A DNA stretch of 64,000 nucleotides. Origin: Marisa cornuarietis. Its lineage: Eukaryota > Mollusca > Gastropoda > Architaenioglossa > Ampullariidae. Each line of letters opens with the position of its first letter. Position 1 is the stretch's first letter. The stretch is taken from positions 2,170,001-2,234,000 of the forward strand of contig SMMW01000149.1 of assembly GCA_004794655.1 (NCBI GenBank), in the 5' to 3' direction. The translations under genes were made by a program, and so were the position numbers. Below are positions 1-11,189 of this stretch, in pieces. The notes beneath the pieces were generated by a model. It worked only from the letters and a program-made list of their open reading frames with translations. It was not told where the DNA came from and did not search any database.

Positions 1-485
1 GTATACCTAACATTTTTGGGTTATTTCTAATGACCCGTTAAGCGCTTGTACATCGGGAGTGAGAAGAAATCAGATTAAATTTAATAGCATGTACATGTAC
101 ATAGAAAAAGAATCTCCTTGTACTTAAAAGTAGGGTAAGTAATATAGCCGCTTCTCCGACACACACTCCCCTCCCCCCTCAAAAAGAAAAAAAAGCTATC
201 AAGTCGTGGTGTCGATCAGTATCATGGGAGAGAGAGAGAGACTGAGAGAGTGTGTGTGTGTGCGAGAGAGAGGGGAGAGGGGGAAGGCCCGTTATCCCTG
301 ACGCACACGTTAATGCCTTTATTTATATTTTCTTTCACCTTGTCGGCAGTTGTTGCTCTGCACACTGAACGACAAACATGTCAGCTAAACAAGTGGTTAA
401 GCCACGGCGCAGCTTCCCGTAACACTCCCAAACACCACCACACAAAATATATGGTATCAAATCGGTTCGATAAAGTCACAGTACT

Positions 486-700
486 TACCGATGGAAGGTA
501 ATAAACTGGCCTCAGCTTTGAGTGCAACTTCGCTTCCGATCACACCACTATGCGCGCGCTTTCTCTTCGTTAACCAATCGGGTGCGTGCACTGCGGTGCA
601 GGAGGCCTTCATGAATGAAGGTCGTGACCAGGGCTGTGACGTAGTGCGTATCACGTGATATGTGAAGGAGGCTCAGCCCTTCTCGAGGACAAACAGCTTC
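486..700 (-). promoter_or_regulatory. possible first exon and promoter of a minus-strand gene leaving the window
   Basis: On the minus strand a strong 5' splice donor (CATCG followed by GTAAGTAC) lies at about 486-491. Above it is a GC-richer stretch with a CACGTG E-box (about 652-657) and a TGACGTAG CRE-like site (about 635-642). A minus-strand reading frame from about 639 runs through the stretch to the donor, but its protein is not recognisable, so the exon may be untranslated. If real, the rest of the gene lies before position 1. This is inferred from site strength only. Confidence 0.3.
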
Positions 701-939
701 CGCGTCTTATGGTGCGCAGCGTTTATCTGAGACTGTGATCTATTTGTTAGGGTAGTAAAAGTTAAACTGTTCTTAATCTCGTTGTTAATCAATTAAAGTG
801 TACTTTAGGTAGGCTGGACTTGCCCCTTTTCAGCGATATGTGGAGCAGTGGAGGATAGTACAGAGCCGGCGCTAGGGGGATCACTGAGATGATTGCTTTT
901 GTCTAGCAGACGACGGAAGTCGTGTGTAGGGAAAAAGGG

Positions 940-1400
940 CTGTCCGAACACTAATTTTATTAAATCTAGGAAACCGGTGTCACGATCTCTTGACTTTACG
1001 AGACCATGAATTTAGGTTAGCTGGGCGGCGGCCAAACGAGCAAGTTCCCCGCACCGTTTTGACCGGAGGCCAACTAGGACCCACTTTACATTTAGACACT
1101 CGACCTACATAGTCACTGTCAGGGAAATCCCGTCACTGCGCATGCCCACATGACCACAACAGTCGGCGGTCTGCTATTTCCTGCGTACCTTAGCATGCCA
1201 AATTAGAGGCAAAGAAAATAAAAAAATAAAAAAAATTCAACACCAGCCTATCACTTAGGAAAGTCTATTTAACCAATAAAGAGGCTTGGATGCTTTTAGA
1301 AGAGATTTGTGACGATTTACGACAGGTTAAATCATTATCTGTGAAAATATGAAGTGCCGATCGAACACACGCTCAATAACTGTAGTTTTATTTCCAGTTC
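940..1400 (+). repeat. unclassified repeat X, left copy (inverted partner at 6,895-7,330)
   Basis: Positions of about 1,066-1,380 match the reverse complement of about 6,915-7,205 along their length. Shared landmarks are ACTTTACATTTAGA, CTCGACCTACATAGTC, GGAAAGTCTAT, AACCAATAAAGAGGC and AGAAGAGATTTGTGACGATT. The two copies look roughly 80-85% identical by eye. The outer part (940-1,065) is more diverged but still shares pieces with the right copy. No coding capacity was seen. It could be a MITE, or the end of a larger DNA transposon whose interior includes the Harbinger remnant at 1.8-2.1 kb. Confidence 0.65.
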
Positions 1401-1769
1401 TCGAGTTTATTCGTACAACTTTTTCATCATTCTTGTTATTCTTGGTGTGTCTCTTTGTCATTTGAATGTCCTCAGTTCTTTAATTCTACTTCCCCACTAC
1501 TCGGTTACATTATTTTGAAGCAAGCCACGGTGGAAGGACGGCCAGCTTTACGACCCATAATTGCCCAGTTTAACGACCCACAATTGCGTCATGGCCCTGT
1601 GGCCCTTTGTCCCTCTTGTACGTACCCCTTTCAAGTGAACTGTGGGACATTAGCATTCGGAAATCAGAAAAACTTACGTGGGTGAGAGAGAGAGAGAGAG
1701 AGACGTGCCGTACTTACTTTGTTCAAAAATTAAAGTCTTTTTGTAGTTGATGTTTCCACGATTTTCAGT

Positions 1770-2130
1770 TTTTTTTTATTTCGAATAACATTTGACAAGG
1801 CAGCATTATCAGTGTCGATGAGAGTGACTATAGCAAGCGTCTCAAACAGACTGAAAATAATCAAGAGTTTGTGACAAGATAATATACATTTTGAAAGGCA
1901 CCCGTTGCATAAAATCGAAGGGCAAGACACATTTGCAATGTCGGTGTAACATTGTCTCCCCGATTTGCACGCTCCAAGTCCGCCTGTATATCATCCACGA
2001 TCTCGAGGATGTCGTGAGGTCTAAATCTTAATCGTTGATATAGTGCTACATCATCACATATATCGATGGGATTAGTTCGGTCACGAAATATTCTATTTCT
2101 GCGAAGATTTCTTTTCGCTTCAAACAGCAT
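1770..2130 (-). pseudogene. PIF/Harbinger (HARBI1-like) transposase N-terminal remnant
   Basis: The minus-strand frame 2130-1861 encodes an N-terminal segment typical of HARBI1-like nucleases: an RDRTNPID start, a DDVALYQRLRF segment, a DILEIVDDI helix, and LALRFYATGAFQ near its end. In the family this last motif precedes the helix-turn-helix and the DDE catalytic core. Here the frame breaks after GAFQ. An adjacent frame (1930-1730) continues weakly with an IDTDNAALSNVI-like stretch before degrading. The DDE catalytic half is absent. This is a dead fragment of a DNA transposon, not a domesticated HARBI1 gene, which would be full length. Confidence 0.7.
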
Positions 2131-2416
2131 GAAGTATACAACAGTTATCTTCAGTGAGCCTCTAGCGAGTTAGAGGCGGGGGTGACGACCTCAGACTTGA
2201 AGGCTGGATCGGCCGGCAAAAGTGGCCGCTACTTGTGACAATAATCGAGGGTTACCGCACCTACAGGCTTAGTTGACCTTATCCGGCCTCGAAGTACTTT
2301 CGCGGCGCGACGAAAATAAGGCCCCTTCTGGTTGCTTTGATGGGATACCCTTAGTTGCTGAAGGAGTAAAACCAAAATTGACGACACCCCTCCCCCCTAC
2401 AATACATTGATAATGG

Positions 2417-2482
2417 GCGCGCGCGCACACACACACACACACTCCACCCCCCACACGCTCTCCCACCCACACACACGGGCGA
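2417..2482. repeat. CG/CA-rich microsatellite
   Basis: A GCGC run is followed by (CA)n and CACCC-rich imperfect repeats. Confidence 0.8.
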
Positions 2483-2539
2483 ATGCAAACACATTCACGA
2501 GGTCATTGTTTCTCTTTCTGTTCCCTCCCCCCCCCCCAC

Positions 2540-2790
2540 TTTACAGGGCTGGCTGCCTTGCCGTAATATACCTTAGTTGCTGGCTCGGCGTAAAACACCA
2601 ATTCCCTCCCTATTGGGTAGTGCGGTGGTGCAATGATAAACGCCTGTTAATCCATTTTGGTCTGGCTATCCTGGGTTGAGATCTCGTCTCTGACACGCTG
2701 TTTTTTCTCTGCATGTGGGATCTGTTTACAGGGTTGGCTGCTTGGGTGTGATATAGCCTTAGTTGCTAGCTCGGCGCGTGCGTGCACGGC
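2540..2790 (+). mobile_element. tRNA-headed SINE family B, a partial copy followed by a fuller copy
   Basis: At 2,620-2,690 a tRNA-like head (GTGCGGTGGTGCAATGATAA, then a GGGTTGAGATCTCG B-box-like stretch) runs into a body with TCTCTGCATGTGGGATCTG and TTTACAGGGTTGGCTGC, then a CCTTAGTTGCTAGCTCGGCG tail. Positions 2,545-2,605 hold just the body and tail of a second copy. The same order appears reversed at 13,520-13,705. Pol III SINEs have this layout. The copies are diverged. Confidence 0.65.
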
Positions 2791-3139
2791 CTTGTGTCAT
2801 ATAGTTTCATATAAAAAGTCGGGTTAAGGACATGGACTTGACACACTAAGATAATTCCTTTACAACGGCTCATCGGCCATCCTGAAAAATAGTTTCGCGA
2901 TGAATCATTTAGAAACACCTGTTAAACAGGTATTGCTATTGGACATGTTAAAAACGAAGCAAGCAACTTTCTAACAGGTAACCCGAGCCAGGTCAAGGTT
3001 GCCGGCAGGTGTATAGAAGTCATTAATTTGCCACGTACAAAAACTGTATTTTTTTTTGGGGGGGGGGGAAGAGGAGGAAAGCGCACGGGGGTTGACCTAA
3101 CTTTTACATCTTGACATCTATGAAGAGCAAAGCTGCTTC

Positions 3140-3335
3140 AAGGCCATCAAACTTCTGGGGCCGAGGTCTTGTCACGTCTCTAAGCCACTTACAGACCGAA
3201 AGTGCCCGGCCGAGTCTCTAAGTCCACTAAAGACGGGGTCTTGTCGCAACTTTAAGCCACTTCCGCCGGCAGATCAACCCGCAAATCTACAGACGCCTGC
3301 CCCCGTCTCTAAGTCCTAGAGACTAGTCGTGAAAT
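3140..3335 (+). repeat. fragment of repeat X end with CTCTAAG sub-repeats
   Basis: The stretch GGGGCCGAGGTCTTGTCAC at about 3,158 is the reverse complement of about 7,297-7,318, which lies just outside the main right copy of repeat X. It is followed by several GTCTCTAAGTCC-like or CTTTAAGCCACTT-like sub-repeats up to 3,320. No coding potential was seen. Poly-T/poly-G tracts precede it at 3,050-3,068. Confidence 0.5.
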
Positions 3336-3862
3336 ATGGCGGCTAGAGCTTGTTGGTGCCAGCGAATCTTCAAATAAAATAATAATTAAAATAATTAGTG
3401 GTAGAACGTATCCAACACATAGAGACGACGACATAGAAGTGTATCAAAAGTGTAGATTTCATTCTCGTGACTCGCTAGAGATGGCAGATCAATTTGCCTT
3501 CCCCCTCGAAACTTCCAATCGCGACCCCAACGACTCGTCCTTTGTGTTTACGTGATGTGCTTATGTCGGTGCGTGTGTGTCGCTTTTACAAGAGTTTTCC
3601 AGCAGACAAGCTTGTTGGATTCATTAAAATGTGACAAACAACACTGCATCATATGGAAAACCGGTGGATTAATTTACGAGACATCAGACAACAGCTGCTT
3701 TTTGTGTATTTTCCAATAGCTGCATCAGTGAAATGCGCGTAAAAATACAGCATGCTCCAAGAACCAACCAACACAAATATGTTTACTGGAAAACATTTAT
3801 CCTTCTGTTAATGTGCAGGTAAAATATTTAGTTGATTGCTTTATACTCTCTCTCTCTCACTT

Positions 3863-3895
<33 letters not shown>

Positions 3896-5160
3896 TAAAA
3901 AGCATGTAACACTGACATCAATATATTTACATGTGTATAGTCTTGATTGAAGGAGAATGATATATAACAGCAAAATGTAGATAGTATTAAATTGCTATTC
4001 TCTTGTCAAAAGCTGTATCATAATGGTTCTCAGAACACATATTACCCTACTTGCATTTTAGGCTGTTCTCAAATAGTCAAAACTAAACTTTAAACTGCCG
4101 AGCATCACTCTGCAGTAATTTGTTTTATGCAGATGAAAAGAAAAGTTTTGCACAGTTCCTATAACATTTTACTACAGCCTTATTTTTCTCTTGTAGTTTA
4201 ATTTTATCAGTTGAGCAAAACATAAGTTGATATGCACTTAAAACTCAAAACCTAATAAGAGAAAACAAAAGTTATTCATTTCCATTTATTTCAACAGGCT
4301 GTCTGCAGCACAGACTTGCAATTCACTGAGGTAGCTGCATGATAGCTTGGAAGTGTGCATAATGTTCAGATTTTGCTGAACTTTGGTGACTTTTCTGCTT
4401 TAAAACTAACCTTCTGAAAGGAGCAAAGCTTGGACACATAGAATATATGATAAGAATTAAGAGAGTGGCTGATGATATCCTTTCTAAATCCAACCACTAA
4501 ACCAGAGAGACAGTGTACGAAGGAGCACACAGTTCTACATTCTTCCCATAATTAAAAGAGCTTGGATAATAAACACCATAATGAAAATAATGATAACCAA
4601 AGATACAATGTTCTTAATGACAAGGTGCTTGCTGTGAACTAGCATATTTTCTAACAGAGTCATAATTGTGTTTTTAGGTCTGTTATGAATGCACCAACTC
4701 TTTGCTTTAGAACAGTGTGTTTGTTTTGCGTCAAATGTCTAGATTTAAGATAATATGTAAAAGTAATATGGCTTCCCTAAATAGACTACATTGTGGTACA
4801 CTACAGTAGTTATAAGCTGACAATACGCAAGAGAATCCTCATTGAGCAATTTAGAAAAGAAAGAGCATATTACTTGTCAGCTGAGCATGTGTTATGAACT
4901 AAGAAGATCCTGATGATGAAGACCACAACAAAAGTTATGCTACATGCTTTATGTTTATGGTACATTCCAGTTTTCTCTGTGTCTCTGCTTTAGAATATTG
5001 GGTGCTTGTGTTTTTGTTTTATTTTGGCCAGTTAACAAATAAGGGCAAATCATGCAAAAGAAAGTGCAACATGACACCTAAATAGCCAAAATCATGGTAC
5101 ACAACAGTAGTGTATCAACTGATAAACTGGCCATCTTTATGTGTGTGTGTGTGTTGTAGT
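3336..5160. other. gene-free stretch
   Basis: AT-rich sequence without a recognisable exon on either strand. The only structured element is a (CT)n(CA)n microsatellite at 3,845-3,895. Confidence 0.6.
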
Positions 5161-5164
5161 AGCA

Positions 5165-6125
5165 GCCATTAGATGATGATAATAATAATAATGTATTCTT
5201 ATAGTGAGCAGCATCATGACTAAAATAGATTGCACTCTCTGCGCAGACCAGTAAAAGAAGGATGATGATGATGATGATCATGATGATGATCATCATGATT
5301 ATGATTTATAATGCGCAGGTATCCATTCAAAAGAATGCTCATTGCGCAGCAAAAACCAAAGAGAAAAAAAAAATAAAACAACAGGAAAGTAAAAAATAAT
5401 AAAGACAGAAGTGGTGCTAGGTGAACATTAATTCACAGAAAGTGGACAATGAGGTATAGGCACACTGAAGAACATAAAGATGAAGTACAAGAGTAGAACA
5501 TAAAGCAATGGATGAAGGTATGAAAGGATATAGGTACTGTAAACAGTGTGAGATGGAGTCATTACATGATGGTTAACATGCCAGACAATATTGCAAAAAA
5601 TAGTCAAGAATAGCTATTCGGGGATAGTACTTAGTGAACAGATATGTTTTCAGAGAACTTTTGAATGTATCCTTATAGTAAGAGTGGTGAATGTGATTTA
5701 AAAGAGAGTTTCACTGCTTAGCAGCACAGAGGGAGATATGACTTACTTGGTGGGAGGGTAGGATAGAATGTGGAAGTTTGATGAGGAGCAAAGGTTTTGA
5801 GCAGGAGTGTGGGCAGACAAGATTTTCAGTAAAGTAGTTAGGGGAGGAGCTATAAAAGAATCCATAGCATAGAGTTGAGAGCTTCTAGTCTATTATAGCT
5901 TTTATTGGTAGTCAATGAAGAGAGTGAAGAAGTGTTGTGACATGTTCAGATTTGCGAGTCCAGAAAACAAGACGAGCAGCTGAGTTCTCAACTTTGTGAA
6001 GCTTCTGAATGAAATATTGTGAACAACTAGCGAGAAGAGAGTTGAACAGTATAGTTTAGACACAGCACATGCGCAGATGAGAATTCTGGTGCTTGAATTG
6101 GACAGAGTAAAGGGAATAGAAGATC
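5165..6125 (-). mobile_element. decayed L2/CR1-like LINE, 3' part
   Basis: Read on the minus strand, 6,060-5,640 gives fragments of the C-terminal reverse transcriptase region of L2/CR1-like LINEs. These are a degenerate LDYCNSLLAG-type stretch, then ENSAARLVF..HVTTLLHSLHWLP-like pieces, then a W/QxNSLL..HIHHS-like end. Stops and frameshifts interrupt it. The 3' end (5,355-5,165) carries an ATGCGCAGGTATCC...GAATGCTCATTGCGCAG tail and (ATG)n/(AAT)n runs. The same tail recurs at 49,755-49,845, and a related one at 6,605-6,715. Confidence 0.6.
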
Positions 6126-6604
6126 CTTACTGAGTGATTTATTTCTGTAATATTGGTTTTAATTTAGTGTATAAACACATTTATCAGTGATAAAGTCATA
6201 AATCTTCAGGTTTTGGTAAAATGTTTTCCATACCTACAAGTGCCAATTACACAAAGTATATTACAAGCATAGGTGATTCCATTTTACACATGAAAGGGTT
6301 ATTTCATGTTTCATGCCACAGTAGCCAAAGCTAATGGATCACAAACCTTTTGAAATGTGTAACACTTTACCTTCAAGTGGCCTTCCAAATGTCTACATAA
6401 TTTATTGGCAAAATCTACAACAATAACATTACATCAGACTTCTGCTGCCAGTTCCCCACAATTTTTTAAACTTTTCATTTGATCTTAATAAATTTTAAGA
6501 ATGTTTTATGAGTTTCTAGAAGATGTGTCTCTGTGTTTATATTGATGGCATCGGTGAGGACTGAATAATTCTTTAATATATACTCAAATGAATTTTACAA
6601 TCTT

Positions 6605-6715
6605 TAATAATAATAATAATGTGAACTTATAGCGCGCAGCATCACAATCAAGATAGATCCACGGACATGATGACACTCTCTGCGCAGATCAAAAATGATG
6701 GAAGTCTATCTACCA
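6605..6715 (-). repeat. LINE 3'-tail fragment
   Basis: (AAT)n is followed by a CTTATAGCGCGCAGCATCAC...GACACTCTCTGCGCAGATCA sequence, matching 5,180-5,252 (TTATAGTGAGCAGCATCATG...CACTCTCTGCGCAGACCA). It is probably a severely 5'-truncated copy of the same family. Confidence 0.55.
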
Positions 6716-6894
6716 TTCTTTGCTACAAACAAGTTTTGTTTTTACTGTCGGTTACGTAGTTCGTCAGAAATTCAAAAAACTTTTCCCACGCGGACCTAAA
6801 AACAACATATAGTAACATTTTGAAAAGCTGAAGACATTCAAATGACAACAGAGAAAGAATAACGAGAAGACGAAAAAGTTGTAAGAACAAACTG

Positions 6895-7330
6895 GAAAAT
6901 TGGAATTAAAAATAAAACGCGTGTTCGGCACCTCGTGATTTCACAGATAACTCATATCGTAATCAATCGTCACAAATCTCTTCTAAAACCATCCATGCCT
7001 CTTTATTGGTTAGATAGACTTTCCTAGGCGACAGGCTGATGTTAAATTTTCTTTTGTATGTTTTTCCAAGGTATGTATACAGGAAATAGCAGACGACCGG
7101 GCTGTTCCGGTCAGGTGGGCATGCGCAGAGATGGGGTTTCCCCTGGCAACGACTATGTAGGTCGAGTATCTAAATGTAAAGAGCTGGCTAGTTGCCCAGC
7201 GCTTAAAGACGCGACATGACCCTCACACTAGCCACTCCCCCTGGCGGCCGGACAGATCACGGGAGGTCAGAGGCTTAGCGATGCTATAACTTAGAGATGT
7301 GACAAGACCTCGGCCCCTGGCCATTTTCCA
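6895..7330 (-). repeat. unclassified repeat X, right copy
   Basis: Inverted partner of 940-1,400 (about 6,915-7,205 against 1,066-1,380). It extends outward to 7,330 with a segment shared with 3,158-3,180. No open frame. A 17-bp tandem duplication (CATTACAAAGTTTTTAA) lies just beyond, at about 7,434-7,467. Confidence 0.6.
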
Positions 7331-7776
7331 GAACATCGTATGAGTACTGCGCTTTAATAGACTATCTCTGTAACACAACTGAGTTGTTCACTCATATTTG
7401 GGGAATGAGTAACTTATAATGTGCAAAAGCCAGTCATTACAAAGTTTTTAACATTACAAAGTTTTTAACTCGGGTTTAAATTTTGTGTTACTTTATCTTA
7501 TTGCAAATCGCTTTTTCCTAAACCGAGTGTGTAGCGAGCTACAGCGCTTCGTGGCCAGCGACGCACTCAGACCCTGCACGCGATCCCGTTAGGCTACGAG
7601 TGTACAGTACCACTCCTGACCTATCGCCATCTTGATGTCGTTTTATAATGCGCTAGTTTCCGCCTCGCAGAGATACGCTCAATGCGCAGGCGACAGCACA
7701 TTCGACAAATGCTTCTTGATATGACTCATTGCAACATTTCATTGTTCTAAATACATGTCAAGATTTATCATTCTTA

Positions 7777-7885
7777 CCTTTGCGATCTTCGGTACCTCTT
7801 CTTCCGATGATTGATGGCTGTGCTGTCTGCTGAGAGCACCTGCGAGTGAATGCGAACGTTTGGCGGGAACGTCTGTCGTCTAGGG
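7777..7885 (-). promoter_or_regulatory. possible untranslated first exon on the minus strand
   Basis: The minus strand shows CGCAAAG followed by the donor GTAAGAATG at about 7,770-7,777, with about 100 nt of GC-richer sequence above it. It could be a 5' exon of a gene further left, but no downstream coding exon was recognised. Confidence 0.2.
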
Positions 7886-8977
7886 ACGCCTGTATAGTTA
7901 TCTCCCTTGTACTGCAAACCCCTCACTTGCCAACTTTGCTATCCCCTATGGTGTAAGACTTATTTTTAAAAGTACGATTGCAAAGACGAGGTAAAACCAA
8001 CGTTGATTCACCGAGGTGAACCATAATGTGAAAAGCAGTCGTTCCACTTACTAAGGAGTTAGGAATTAAATGAATTAATAACCGCTTTAATCCAAATGAT
8101 CCTGCCATCGGCCACAACGTCATAACAAAAATAAGTAAAAATAAAACGTGACTACAGGTATTAGCCCCAAGCACTTCAATTTCAGCAACAAACTGCAAGC
8201 AAAACTATTACACACACGCACACGCACACGCGCGTGTGAACAGAGTGAGAATCAGAACAAAGAACTGTACAGCTTGACGAGTTGTTTATTAAGAACAACA
8301 ATGGACGTAACATTGAATTTTATTTACGGTTTTTAGCCACTTCGGTTCATTATTAAAGAGTGGGTTTGTTTTGCTTTTTGCTCCGCAAAATACAGAACTG
8401 TGACAGAAAACACAACCTCTGTCCAAGTACATGCACACCTTTAGAGTTGTCCATTATGATTTGTCTGGACACAAACATTTTTTGTCTTTTATGTTCGTTG
8501 CATGGCATTTAATAAAGAATATGAACTTAACGTGGTGGTGACCTAATGTTGCAGATAAGTCTCGCATCCTTATACATCTTTTACATTTGATTCCTCCTTC
8601 CTCCAGAAAACAGCACACTTATTACATTAGTACTGTGATACTGTTACTAGTGATACACAGTGATACACTGAGATTGATTTTCAGTGAATTTCGAAATCTT
8701 TAATGGGATATGCAGAAGTTTGGATTTAATTTAGAGCTTCTTCTGAGTAGCTATTTTGCTGTGCTTTCATTTAGTCACGGCCGTGCCCTTCATTGCTACG
8801 CGGCTTAGACTTGACAAGGCAAGATACAATATACAAGAGATACAAGATGCTTTTGTTCCTTTCGCTCTCTGGGTAATTTGGGAAGATCACTACCTGCAAT
8901 TAAAGTAATCAAAGTAAACAAAGTCAACATATCAATTACCACACCATTTTATACAAAAAGTCACAATCACAGTCCGC

Positions 8978-9238
8978 ATCCTTCCCATACTAACATACTG
9001 GGTAAATGCCTCAACTTCACCATATTAACATATACTGTAAATGCCTCAGCCACTACAAATAAGTACAGAGTAAATTCATCAGCGTTTCCATACTAACATA
9101 CAATGTAAATGCCTCAACCACTACATACTAACATGACAGGTAGATGCCTCAACCACTCCATACTAACATACAGAGTGAGAGCCTCAAAACTGCCATGCTA
9201 ACAACAGGGTAAATGCCTCAACTTCTCCATACTAACGC
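8978..9238. repeat. minisatellite, about seven imperfect units of 35-43 bp
   Basis: The unit is roughly CCATACTAACATACAGGGTA followed by AATGCCTCAACCACT. Units are recognisable from 8,978 to 9,238 with substitutions and small indels. No coding interpretation. Confidence 0.8.
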
Positions 9239-9525
9239 ACACCAGCCTTTCTCCTCCTATTCATACTCCTTCTCCACCTCACTAACGTTCTTGCCCACTG
9301 TATTAGACTCGAACTTTCTATTAGTACCATCAACATGAATACAATAAACACAACAAAGAGGCGTAAGATGTAATGGCGTTATCATGTACTCTTGCACACA
9401 CTGACACGTCCCTCTTTATAGTATCCTCCATCTCCCTCCACTAAAATATAAATATAATGCAGCTAATCAATCCGAAGGTCATCAAAGGTATCCAGCACGC
9501 AAACCTAATCAATACACAGAGTTCT

Positions 9526-9526
9526 A

Positions 9527-9613
<87 letters not shown>
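9526..9613. repeat. (TC)n(CA)n microsatellite
   Basis: A TC run followed by about 80 bp of CA repeats with one TTACA interruption. Confidence 0.95.
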
Positions 9614-9614
<1 letters not shown>

Positions 9615-10231
9615 GGGAACTAGTATATTATGTATTCACATGTTCAAGGGGTATAGAAAGACAAATGGACAACAATAATTGTTTTTCCCTGTTTCAATTC
9701 AGTGTTTCGACGAAGTGCAATTTTCTTATAAACACATTGCTCCTGATCCGTAGCTGAAGTGTTTTAGAGCGAATTTTCATCAGGACTCAGTCTTTTGCCT
9801 TAAGCACGTAAGTTAATGGCATCATTGATTCAGAAATACACATTCAGTTCAAGAGGATTATGTACAAGTGATGATTCTGGTGACAGAAGCTCGACTCAAA
9901 ATTGTAAACTTTTCATTCAAAATATATTCTGAGTTCGAGGCTTCTTGCAGCACCTTTAAAATAATTTTAGACAGTATAAAAATGACATTTCAGTAATAGT
10001 TATTGTTGACACCACAAAAAAAGTGCGAAAAAGATGAGAAAATCCAGAAATCTTCTCTACTAAAACTCAATCAGTTTCTTTGATGGTTTGCCGTTTCTTG
10101 ATTTATTTTTTTTCGTATTTGCAGGTATAATTTGTAGGCATGAAAATCATAGGATGATTACCTCCCTTTTTCCATCGACACTTCCTAACACTAAAGTCTT
10201 CCTTCGAATGATTTTGATACTTTGAACACAC

Positions 10232-11182
10232 TTACGGTGATTGTAGTTGATTATCATGTGTATCCATTATAGTGTAGTCACCAGAATGTTTGAGCCATAC
10301 ACAATATATTATGATAACAGTAATAATGAGGAATAAACAAAAAGTCGATGTCAGTGCAGCAATGAGAATGTTTGAGTTAGAGTTCTTTGTGTCATTGTTA
10401 GTGTCATTCTTCCCTCTTCTATCGACATTCTTATTTGAAGGAGTCATCACAGTATAAGGGTCCTCGGTTACCTTATGTTTGGTAATCGAACTATTTGTTG
10501 ATGGTGCTTCGGTAGTTGGATAACACACGTAGCTATGATCTGCGACATTTTTGCAGCTTCCGATGTTGTTCTGTAGGACTCTTTTGGTTCCATTTGGACA
10601 CAGACTGTCCACACACCGACAATCGCTGTTTTGAGTAAAGCCCCGATGACACTCTGTGGTGTTGGGATACGGGGTGTAATTGTGGCTGCAGATGCACAGG
10701 TCGTCCTCTTCATTTCCACCTCGACACAGCAACATCTTACCTTTACCTCTGCAGGTTGACTTCTGTTCGGAACATTGTGGGAACCGTAAAGTGTCGGATT
10801 GTCTCTCTTTCGGCTCGAAATAGCCGTCGTCGCAAGGATAGATATTGTGCACAGGGTACCTGCTAGCGTTTCTTTCTAATTTCAGGTGGTGTCCTTTGCT
10901 CACTGTGATCCTGTAAAGACAGGCTGGAAAAAGAGACGGAGATTCTTGACAGTGTAGGACTGTTCCCGGGTAATTTCTGCAGCACAGCTTGCTCAGAGAT
11001 TCCCAATAATCTTCGTCATATTCAAAATCTCGCGGGGGACACCCAAACAAGACGTTTTGAATCTGATCCCAGCAACCGGATGGAAGAACCTGTGATGCCT
11101 CTCCCTTTGAACATGTCCAAAGGACAATAAGGCCAAACAGAATTTTGGCTGGCAGGGGCGACTCTTTCCCATTCTTGCCCAT
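10232..11182 (-). CDS. cysteine-rich type I membrane receptor-like protein, paralogue 1
   Basis: The main exon encodes 316 aa: a signal peptide (about 1-29, hydrophobic core ILFGLIVLW), a cysteine-rich ectodomain (about 37-220), a Thr/Asn-rich stalk with N-glycosylation sequons (about 225-270), one transmembrane helix (about 271-297, LFLIITVIIIYCVWL) and a 19-residue tail. The ectodomain has W60-x6-CC, CDDGYF, then C-x6-C...GG..DD.CIC, CHRGFTQNSDCRC and C..GT, which faintly recall TNF-receptor repeats. The paralogue at 15,596-16,504 shares this order. The exon is bounded by splice signals. A polypyrimidine/CAG acceptor ends one base before the ATG at 11,182, so a 5' untranslated exon is expected. 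A GTAAGTG donor starts at 10,235 and overlaps the TAA stop, so the mature tail may be encoded in further exons to the left. Function unknown; TNFR kinship is a low-confidence inference. Confidence 0.8.
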   Translation of the reverse strand: MGKNGKESPLPAKILFGLIVLWTCSKGEASQVLPSGCWDQIQNVLFGCPPRDFEYDEDYWESLSKLCCRNYPGTVLHCQESPSLFPACLYRITVSKGHHLKLERNASRYPVHNIYPCDDGYFEPKERQSDTLRFPQCSEQKSTCRGKGKMLLCRGGNEEDDLCICSHNYTPYPNTTECHRGFTQNSDCRCVDSLCPNGTKRVLQNNIGSCKNVADHSYVCYPTTEAPSTNSSITKHKVTEDPYTVMTPSNKNVDRRGKNDTNNDTKNSNSNILIAALTSTFCLFLIITVIIIYCVWLKHSGDYTIMDTHDNQLQSP

Positions 11183-11189
11183 CCTGGAA

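Noticed and set aside
8978..9613. CRISPR-like array from the regular repeats
   Set aside because: The units are contiguous and diverged with no unique spacers, and the context is eukaryotic; it is a minisatellite beside a microsatellite.
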